DNA from: Comamonadaceae bacterium | GTDB lineage: Bacteria > Pseudomonadota > Gammaproteobacteria > Burkholderiales > Burkholderiaceae_C | DNA length: 64,000 nt | NCBI GenBank assembly: GCA_027486555.1 | Contig: JAIXOX010000007.1 | Location: 1 to 64,000, forward strand | Direction: 5' to 3' | Part shown: positions 57,419-64,000 of the stretch, in pieces | Layout of the letters: each line of letters begins with the position of its first letter | Position numbering within the stretch: position 1 is the first letter of the stretch | Program-made: the position numbers and the translations under genes | Notes under the pieces: generated by a model | What the model was told of the DNA's origin: nothing | Database searches by the model: none | The model's input: only the letters and a program-made list of their open reading frames with translations

Positions 57419-58705
57419 TCAAGGCCCGGGGTTCAGGGTTTTGGGGGCGCTGCCTGGCCGCACGCGCTTGAGCAGGAAGTAAAGCCAGGACAAGGCTGAG
57501 CAAGCTGCAAAAGTCATCAGTGCCATCTGATGGGCTGCCACAGGGTGCAAACCCATGCCCAGTCCCAAGTCCACGACCAGGCCAATGCCCCATTGCACGC
57601 AGAAGATGCCTGTCAACACGACCAAGTTGTAGGCCGACAAAGCGCGCCCAGCCAGATGAGCGGGGAATTTCAATCCAACGGCAGGCTGAATCAGGGAGAC
57701 GACAGAACTGCCCACACAAAACACAGTCAGAGCCGCAGCGACACCAGACCCCAGCGCTTGACCTGCAAGCACCAAAACCAACAAGGCAGCGAAGGTCAGC
57801 GGCATGCACCAGGTGATGAGGGTTTCCATGCGGACACCGACCTTCGCCAGCCTTGGCGTGATCAGGCCCCACATCCAGAAGCTGATCAGCATGCCCAAAT
57901 TGATCACAAACAAGCCCCCGGCCGCTTCATTGGCGTTCCACCCGGCCACTTGCGTCATCCATTGGCCCGCCCACAAAGTCTGAATGGCGACCATGCCGCC
58001 GTGGCAAAAAAAGCCGAGGGGCACCATTCGCCAAAAATAAGGGCTTTGCCAAATCAGCCGGTAACCGTCTGCCTCTTGGTTTGAAACCACAGGGACCGGG
58101 TGGGCGCGTCTGGCTGTGGGCTGCCAGCTGGGCACCAGCAACAAGACCAGCGCCATGGTGATGATCACCATGACGGCCAACAAAATAAACAAAGGACGCC
58201 AGCCCCAGACGGGCATGAGCCACTGCACGGGCAAGGTGGCCGCCAACATGCCTGTGGAGCCGGTCATGAGCATCCAGGAGTTGGCCCTCAGTTGGGTGTT
58301 TGGGTCAAACCAGCGCCGGTAAGCGGTCAGCGGCGCCATCAGGCAGGCACTGACGCCCATGCCGCACAGCACCCGGGCGGCCAGCAAACTTTGAAAGTTC
58401 TGAGCCCACGAAAAAGCCAGACAGCCCAACACCGCAAAGCTCAAAAACGCCAAGATGACCCGTTTGGGACCGTGCAAGTCCAGCCATCGGCCCAAGGGCA
58501 ATTGGGTCAGTGAAAACCCTAAAAAATACCCGCCCGCCAACAAGCCCAAATCTTGGGCACTCAGCGCAAATTCGACCGTCAGGCTGGGTGACAAAGTGGC
58601 CGTGATCGCTCGAATCAGGGACGACAGAAAGTACGCCAAGGCAAACGCCAGGAAAACGAGGATCATCCCACGCCTTGGCAAGAAAGAGGACTCGTTGGGA
58701 ATCAT
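57419..58705 (-). CDS. MFS transporter (paralog of 6959..8236)
   Basis: LAFALAYFLSSLIRAITATLSPSLTVEFALSAQDLGLLAGGYFLGFSLTQLPLGRWLDLHGPKRVILAFLSFAVLGCLAFSWA. Confidence 0.92.
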   Translation of the reverse strand: MIPNESSFLPRRGMILVFLAFALAYFLSSLIRAITATLSPSLTVEFALSAQDLGLLAGGYFLGFSLTQLPLGRWLDLHGPKRVILAFLSFAVLGCLAFSWAQNFQSLLAARVLCGMGVSACLMAPLTAYRRWFDPNTQLRANSWMLMTGSTGMLAATLPVQWLMPVWGWRPLFILLAVMVIITMALVLLLVPSWQPTARRAHPVPVVSNQEADGYRLIWQSPYFWRMVPLGFFCHGGMVAIQTLWAGQWMTQVAGWNANEAAGGLFVINLGMLISFWMWGLITPRLAKVGVRMETLITWCMPLTFAALLVLVLAGQALGSGVAAALTVFCVGSSVVSLIQPAVGLKFPAHLAGRALSAYNLVVLTGIFCVQWGIGLVVDLGLGMGLHPVAAHQMALMTFAACSALSWLYFLLKRVRPGSAPKTLNPGP

Positions 58706-59015
58706 GCCTGCGTGCCGCAGGCCAGGGTCATGGCTTGGGGGGACTGTGCATGTGGCCACGCGACAGAGTCGATCTGGCGGAGGTGGTCCACGTCTGAGGT
58801 GGCGCGCTGCGAATGTTGAGAAAGGTTTAGTGAAAAGAAAAACCTTGAGCAACGAGGATCCGGGTAGGCAATGTCAGCAAGGGTCATCCCCTGATTATCC
58901 GAGTTTGCGGATCAAAAATGACAATAAAATACTATTTCATTTTTAATAAAAATTCAAAGGTATTCTTAAATTATGTGGATAAAAAAGATAAAACCGATGT
59001 GAGATTGCGGAGGAT

Positions 59016-59930
59016 TCAGCGGTTTTTAAGCGCCAGAGCTTGTTCGTAAAGCACATTTTTGGACTCGCCGCTGATCTCGGCGGCCAGCTTGACCGCGGTC
59101 TTCAAAGGCAATTCGGGCAGCAGCAACTGCAACACCCGCAGGCCTTGACCGGTGGCGTCACTCACAGGCGTGTCGTGCAGCACCAGAACAAACTCCCCGC
59201 GCTGGCGCTCGGGCTTTTGCGCCAACCAATCGGGCAAATCGACGGCCGCCAAGGTGTGCAATTGCTCAAATTGCTTGGTCAACTCGCGCCCCACCGTGAT
59301 CGGGCGCGAACCCAAAACGCTCAGCGCCAAGGCCAGGGCTTCAATGCGGTGAGGCGCCTCCAGCAAGACCACCGCGCGTGCTTCTAGCGCCAAGTCTTGA
59401 ACGGCTTGCATGCGTTCGCCCGATTTGCTGGGCAAAAAACCCACAAAAACAAAACCCTTATCGCCCGTCATGCCCGAAGCGCTGAGTGCCGTGGTCACGC
59501 TGCTGGCCCCGGGCAAGGGCAAAACCCGAAAACCCGCTTGCCTGACGGCGGCCACCAAGCGTGCGCCAGGGTCACTGATCGCAGGCGTGCCCGCATCGCT
59601 CACATAGGCCACTCGCTCGCCCAGAGCCAAGCGGTCAATCACGCTCTGGGCCGATTGCGCCTCGTTGTGCTGGTGAACAGCCAAGAGTTGACCCGTGGGA
59701 CGCTCTAGGCCATAAGCGCGCAGCAACTGTTGGGTGTGCCGGGTGTCTTCGCAAGCCACGGCATCCACGCGCGACAGGATGTGCAAAGCGCGCAGACTGA
59801 TGTCGGCGAGGTTGCCAATCGGGGTGGCCACGACATACAGTGTGCTGGCCGGGTGGTTTTGTGACCCGGCAGCGTCGTGCGCCGCCTCCAGGGCTTTGGC
59901 AAACGAGGCAGACAAGGGAGACGGAGTCAA
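59016..59930 (-). CDS. rsmI: 16S rRNA (cytidine(1402)-2'-O)-methyltransferase
   Basis: TLYVVATPIGNLADISLRALHILSRVDAVACEDTRHTQQLL...VSDAGTPAISDPGARLVAAVRQAG. Confidence 0.96.
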   Translation of the reverse strand: MTPSPLSASFAKALEAAHDAAGSQNHPASTLYVVATPIGNLADISLRALHILSRVDAVACEDTRHTQQLLRAYGLERPTGQLLAVHQHNEAQSAQSVIDRLALGERVAYVSDAGTPAISDPGARLVAAVRQAGFRVLPLPGASSVTTALSASGMTGDKGFVFVGFLPSKSGERMQAVQDLALEARAVVLLEAPHRIEALALALSVLGSRPITVGRELTKQFEQLHTLAAVDLPDWLAQKPERQRGEFVLVLHDTPVSDATGQGLRVLQLLLPELPLKTAVKLAAEISGESKNVLYEQALALKNR

Positions 59931-60319
59931 TGCAATTCCTCAAAAAAAACACGGTCAAACCCAGCACGACCAAGGCCCAAGGTGATGCGGGCGAAGACGA
60001 GGCGATGGCGTTTTTGCAAGCGCAGGGATTGCGCTTGCTGCAGCGCAATTATCGGACGCCCGGGCGAGGTGGGGGTGAAATCGACCTGATCATGCAAAGC
60101 GCTGATGGCACCGTGGTGTTTGTGGAGGTGCGCAAGCGCAGTCGCAGCGATTTTGGAGGAGCAGCGGCGACCATCGGTGTGAGAAAGCAGCGGCGCATTG
60201 TGTTTGCAGCTCAGCATTACCTTCTGAGTTGGCGACGCTTGCCCCCGGCACGCTTTGATGTGGTCACTCTGGACGGCGATGGCCCCCAGTGGTTGCAAGC
60301 GGCTTTTGATGCCAGTTGA
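59930..60319 (+). CDS. yraN: UPF0102 (YraN) family protein
   Basis: KAQGDAGEDEAMAFLQAQGLRLLQRNYRTPGRGGGEIDLIMQSADGTVVFVEVRKRS. Confidence 0.93.
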   Translation: MQFLKKNTVKPSTTKAQGDAGEDEAMAFLQAQGLRLLQRNYRTPGRGGGEIDLIMQSADGTVVFVEVRKRSRSDFGGAAATIGVRKQRRIVFAAQHYLLSWRRLPPARFDVVTLDGDGPQWLQAAFDAS

Positions 60320-60396
60320 GGCCCACGATGTGAAGGGGCGCACACCGCGTGAGGGCATGCCAGAGTTTGGCGTCGCAGGCGGTTATCATCGCGGCC

Positions 60397-60981
60397 ATGT
60401 TAGACCTGCGCATTCAACAGCATTTCATCGACAGTGCCGACCTGCATTACCAGGTGGCGCAAGGCTTGGCCAAACCGGTGGACGCAGCCGTTCAAGCGGT
60501 ACTCGCTTGTGTGACGGGTGGGGGCAAAGTCCTGACTGCTGGCATGGGGCCTTCTGCAGGCTTGGCGCAGTATTTGGCCAGTTTGCTGGTGGGGGGCTTT
60601 GAGCGTGAGCGGCCAGGCTTGTCAGCGCTGGCCTTGTCAGCCGATGCCATGATGGCCACACTGTGGTCCGATGCCCAAGGCTTGGCCAGTCAGGTGCGTG
60701 CTTTGGGCCACACCGGCGATGTCTTGTTTTTGATCAGCGCCCACGGGGAGGAGCCCCTGTTGGTTCAGGCTGTCCCTGCAGCGCACGAGCGAGAAATGAG
60801 TGTTGTGGCGTTGACGGGTCACCAAGGGGGCGTGTTGGCGCGTCAACTGCGTGAAACGGATGTGCATGTGTGTGTGCCCCACGAGCGTGTGGCACGCATT
60901 CGGGAAGTGCAGCATTTGGTGCTGCATTGTCTGTGTGATGGAATTGACACCCAGTTGTTGGGTGAACAGGAGCCTCTTTAA
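60397..60981 (+). CDS. diaA: SIS-domain protein, DiaA-like
   Basis: MLDLRIQQHFIDSADLHYQVAQGLAKPVDAAVQAVLACVTGGGKVLTAGMGPSAGLAQYLASLLVGGFERERPGLSALAL; synteny with rsmI-yraN-BON. Confidence 0.85.
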   Translation: MLDLRIQQHFIDSADLHYQVAQGLAKPVDAAVQAVLACVTGGGKVLTAGMGPSAGLAQYLASLLVGGFERERPGLSALALSADAMMATLWSDAQGLASQVRALGHTGDVLFLISAHGEEPLLVQAVPAAHEREMSVVALTGHQGGVLARQLRETDVHVCVPHERVARIREVQHLVLHCLCDGIDTQLLGEQEPL

Positions 60982-61602
60982 ATGAAACACAATCTTCAGT
61001 CCCTGGTGCTTTCGGGTGCCGTTTTGACCGCTGTCCTGTCCAGTTTGAGCGCCTGTGCCCCCTTGATCGTTGGCGGAGCGCTGATGACAGGGGTGGTGGC
61101 CACAGACCGTCGCACGACGGGCACGCAGGTTGAGGATGAAAGCATCGAAATCAAGGTGGCCAGCGCGGTGCGTCAAAACTTGGGTGAGCGAGTGAACCTG
61201 ACGGTGACCAGCTTCAACCGCAAAGTGCTGCTCACCGGGGAGGCGCGCTCAGCGGCGGACAAAGAGCGTGCGGAAAAATTGGCGGAAAGCCAGGAAAACA
61301 CCCAGTCGGTGATCAACGAATTGGCCGTGATGCCCGACTCTACACTGACGCAATCGTCCAAAGACCTGGTCATCACTGGCCAAACCAAAGCGGCTTTTGT
61401 GGATGCCAAAGATTTGCAGGTCAATGCCTTCAAGGTGGTCACACGGCGTGGTGTGGTCTATTTGATGGGGCGTGTGACGGCACGGGAAGCCAAGCGGGCC
61501 ACCGACATTGCCCGAAGCATCGGGGGCGTGACCAAGGTGGTGCGTGTGTTTGAAGAAATTTCTGAGCAAGAACTTCAGCGCCTGAGCCGTCCAACCCGTT
61601 GA
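60982..61602 (+). CDS. BON-domain lipoprotein (YraP/DolP-like)
   Basis: Lipobox LSACAP; two BON-like repeats (IKVASAVRQNLGERVNLTVTSFNRKVLLTGEARS / KVVTRRGVVYLMGRVTAREAKRATDIARSIGGVTKVV). Confidence 0.93.
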   Translation: MKHNLQSLVLSGAVLTAVLSSLSACAPLIVGGALMTGVVATDRRTTGTQVEDESIEIKVASAVRQNLGERVNLTVTSFNRKVLLTGEARSAADKERAEKLAESQENTQSVINELAVMPDSTLTQSSKDLVITGQTKAAFVDAKDLQVNAFKVVTRRGVVYLMGRVTAREAKRATDIARSIGGVTKVVRVFEEISEQELQRLSRPTR

Positions 61603-61682
61603 ACCTGTCACACATCAGCCCAAGGCGCGTCAGCATCAACCCCACAAGCGGCTGAGCCGGTTGAGGTTGAGCCGGGACAAGC

Positions 61683-62588
61683 TCAGCGCAAACGGCGAAT
61701 CAGGCTGGAAGTGTCCCAACGGCCACCGCCCATTTTTTGCACATCGGCGTAAAACTGGTCTACAAGGGCCGTGACAGGCAAGAGCGCACCGTTGCGCTTG
61801 GCTTCGTCCAAGACCAAGCCCAAGTCCTTACGCATCCAATCCACGGCAAAGCCAAATTCAAACTTGTCGTCGGCCATGGTTTTGCCGCGGTTGTCCATTT
61901 GCCAGCTCTGCGCTGCGCCCTTGCCGATCACGTCCAGCACCTGGTGCATGTCGAGCCCGGCTTGCTGACCGAACGCAATGGCTTCAGACAAGCCTTGAAC
62001 CATACCTGCGATGCAAATCTGATTGACCATTTTGGCCAACTGACCCGCACCCGATGCACCCAGCAAGGTGAAGGCGCGCGAAAACGCCATGGCCGCAGGC
62101 TTCACGTCGTCAAAAGCGGCCACGTCGCCACCACACATCACAGTCAGCATGCCGTTTTGGGCACCGGCTTGACCGCCTGAGACAGGCGCATCCACAAAAT
62201 GCAGGCCCAGCTGTTGGGCTTGGGCATACAGCTCGCGGGCCACTTCGGCAGACGCTGTGGTGTGGTCCACAAAAATCGCGCCTGGCTTCATGCCCGCAAA
62301 AGCGCCATCGGCACCCAGCACCACACTGCGCAAATCGGCGTCATTGCCCACGCAGGCAAACACGATGTCGGCACCGGCAACCGCTTCACGCGGTGTGGGG
62401 GCGCTGGCGTTGCCGGGGCACTCGGCCACCCAGGCTTCGGCCTTGGCGGCGCTGCGGTTGTAAACGGTGACGTGGTGACCGGCGCGGGCCAGGTGGCCCG
62501 CCATGGGGTAACCCATGACGCCCAGGCCCAAAAAGGCCACTTTCCGGGCGGGGGTGGATTCGTAGGTTTTGGCTGCAATTTGGCTCAT
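61683..62588 (-). CDS. NAD(P)-dependent oxidoreductase, 3-hydroxyisobutyrate dehydrogenase family
   Basis: KVAFLGLGVMGYPMAGHLARAGHHVTVYNRSAAKAEAWV...VDAPVSGGQAGAQNGMLTVMCGG. Confidence 0.93.
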   Translation of the reverse strand: MSQIAAKTYESTPARKVAFLGLGVMGYPMAGHLARAGHHVTVYNRSAAKAEAWVAECPGNASAPTPREAVAGADIVFACVGNDADLRSVVLGADGAFAGMKPGAIFVDHTTASAEVARELYAQAQQLGLHFVDAPVSGGQAGAQNGMLTVMCGGDVAAFDDVKPAAMAFSRAFTLLGASGAGQLAKMVNQICIAGMVQGLSEAIAFGQQAGLDMHQVLDVIGKGAAQSWQMDNRGKTMADDKFEFGFAVDWMRKDLGLVLDEAKRNGALLPVTALVDQFYADVQKMGGGRWDTSSLIRRLR

Positions 62589-62732
62589 GTTTGTCTCGCT
62601 GGAGGTCGTTGAAAGGGACTAATTTAGCAGTCTGGCAGTGAACCGGTTCATGCCGGGTGCTTTTATCTGCCGGATTGGCGACAGTTGGACGCGCCTCAAA
62701 AAGGCTTGTTCGGGGTTTGGTACGCTCAGGCC

Positions 62733-63416
62733 ATGAACACCACCATTGCAGAAAACCTGTCGCGTGTCCGGGCGCAAATTGAAGCTGCTTGCCAATCGGC
62801 TGGCCGCCCGACACACAGCGTGTCTTTGCTGGCCGTCTCCAAAACCTGGGGCCCTGAGGCGGTGCGCGCAGCCCATGCTGGGGGTCAAACCGCTTTTGGC
62901 GAAAACTACATCCAGGAGGCGGTGGACAAGGTCATGGCCCTGCGTGATTTGCCGCTGGTGTGGCACTGTATCGGCCCCATCCAGAGCAACAAGACACGTT
63001 TGGTGGCTGAACACTTTGACTGGGTGCACAGCGTGGACCGCCTCAAAATCGCCCAGCGCTTGTCCGAGCAGCGCCCGGCCCATTTGCCGCCCTTGCAGGT
63101 GTGCATTCAGGTGAATGTAGACGGCGGCGAGACCAAATCTGGCGTGAGCCCGCAAGCGCTGCCCGAACTGGCGCAGGCGGTGGCCGATATGCCGCGCCTG
63201 CACTTGCGCGGCCTCATGACGATTCCTGAACCTGCCGAGACCGACGCACAAATGCGGGCTGTGCATGCCCAAGCCAAAGCCTTGTTCGAATCCTTGCGCC
63301 AGCAGGGCTTGCAGCTGGACACCTTGTCGATGGGCATGAGCTCAGACATGGCAGCGGCCATCGCCGAAGGCAGCACGATGGTGAGGGTGGGTACGGCGAT
63401 TTTTGGCAAACGCTGA
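62733..63416 (+). CDS. YggS-family pyridoxal-phosphate homeostasis protein
   Basis: VSLLAVSKTWGPEAVRAAHAGGQTAFGENYIQEAVDKV...WHCIGPIQSNKTRLVAEHFDWVHSVDRLK...LSMGMSSDMAAAIAEGSTMVRVGTAIFG. Confidence 0.95.
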   Translation: MNTTIAENLSRVRAQIEAACQSAGRPTHSVSLLAVSKTWGPEAVRAAHAGGQTAFGENYIQEAVDKVMALRDLPLVWHCIGPIQSNKTRLVAEHFDWVHSVDRLKIAQRLSEQRPAHLPPLQVCIQVNVDGGETKSGVSPQALPELAQAVADMPRLHLRGLMTIPEPAETDAQMRAVHAQAKALFESLRQQGLQLDTLSMGMSSDMAAAIAEGSTMVRVGTAIFGKR

Positions 63417-63435
63417 AGCCGCTAGGCAACCGATC

Positions 63436-63650
63436 GCAGACCACGCACCATCGCCCCGAGGGCGGGGCTCCCACAAAGAGGTGATCCCCGTTCCTTGCAG
63501 GAGCGACGCCCTCGTCGCGATGAGCCTGTGCAGACCACAACCCATCGCCCCAAGGACAGCTCCCACAAAGCGGTGATCCCCGTTTCTTGTAGGAGCGACG
63601 CCCTCGTCGCGATGAGCCTGTGAAGACCACGAACCATCGCCCAAGGCCTT
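63436..63650. repeat. Tandem array (two full copies plus partial third) of a ~93-bp family-A REP-containing unit
   Basis: Unit 63436-63529 (94 bp) and 63530-63621 (92 bp): gcagaccac..ccatcgcccc...gtgatccccgtt.cttg.aggagcgacgccctcgtcgcgatgagcctgt; partial third copy gaagaccacgaaccatcgccc. Confidence 0.9.
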
Positions 63651-63659
63651 GGCGCAGGA

Positions 63660-64000
63660 TCAATGAAAATGCTGCAGTTGAAACACACTGCGCCGCTCGC
63701 CCACCGGCGCCCCGGCCACGTTGAGCAGCACCTGCGCACGCCAAGGTTCCAGTTCCTTGCGCTGCGCATCGTCCAACCAGCCCAGTTGGTCCAAGGCCTC
63801 CACGGTGGCCGCAAACAGCGCGACCTTGTTGCCGTCCATGATCTTGATGGCCAGGGCTTGACCCCTTGAACGGCTACCCACCACCTGCACGCCGTCGGCC
63901 CCTACTTTGGTGACCCAGTCGCCTCGACCGGTGCGCATGAAGTCGGCGTCGTTGCGACCCGTGCCAGACACCAATTCGGGGTGCGCGCTCATGGCCTGGC
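63660..64000 (-). CDS. L-asparaginase II-family protein, C-terminal part (continues past the window end)
   Basis: MSAHPELVSGTGRNDADFMRTGRGDWVTKVGADGVQVVGSRSRGQALAIKIMDGNKVALFAATVEALDQLGW. Confidence 0.8.
   Translation of the reverse strand, partial: QAMSAHPELVSGTGRNDADFMRTGRGDWVTKVGADGVQVVGSRSRGQALAIKIMDGNKVALFAATVEALDQLGWLDDAQRKELEPWRAQVLLNVAGAPVGERRSVFQLQHFH

Noticed and set aside
58861-59010. Possible ncRNA or regulatory gene in the AT-rich gap before rsmI
   Set aside because: Only a short ATCCG/CGGAT inverted repeat; insufficient evidence for a gene or defined operator
63342-63644. Minus-strand ORFs with repeated RDEGVAP.RNGDH.F motif
   Set aside because: The peptide repeat is just the translation of the tandem REP units; no independent gene evidence
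63436-63650. CRISPR array
   Set aside because: Only two to three units of ~93 bp without regular unique spacers, and no cas genes in the window

Overview
The window is a 64 kb chromosomal segment of a betaproteobacterium; gene content and order look like Burkholderiales/Comamonadaceae (inference from protein families, not tested). Housekeeping blocks: end of the S10 ribosomal operon (rplP'-rpmC-rpsQ), regulatory PTS genes (EIIA-Man/HPr/EI), lipA-lipB-ybeD, the complete atpIBEFHAGDC operon, tRNA-Arg(CCG), pyrE/xth, ilvE, radA, and rsmI/yraN/diaA/BON. Accessory blocks: (i) a minus-strand type I secretion operon (TolC, ABC permease/ATPase, HlyD) followed by two unusual regulator-like genes. One is an excisionase-type HTH fused to a receiver-like domain with Glu at the likely phosphoacceptor position. 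The other is an HTH protein with a predicted TM segment and a Trp-Pro hexapeptide-repeat tail. (ii) A homoprotocatechuate meta-cleavage cluster (hpaR-G1-G2-E-[RHH/PIN toxin-antitoxin]-D-F-H-I plus three extra genes), in which most intergenic gaps carry palindromic REP-like elements of different families. Best candidates for undescribed biology are the T1SS-linked regulator pair, the palindrome-punctuated hpa operon with its embedded TA module and four-half-site operator, and a His-rich PHL tandem repeat in a sensor kinase. No CRISPR array, transposase, integrase or rRNA was seen. All calls come from reading the sequence and supplied translations; no database search was run.
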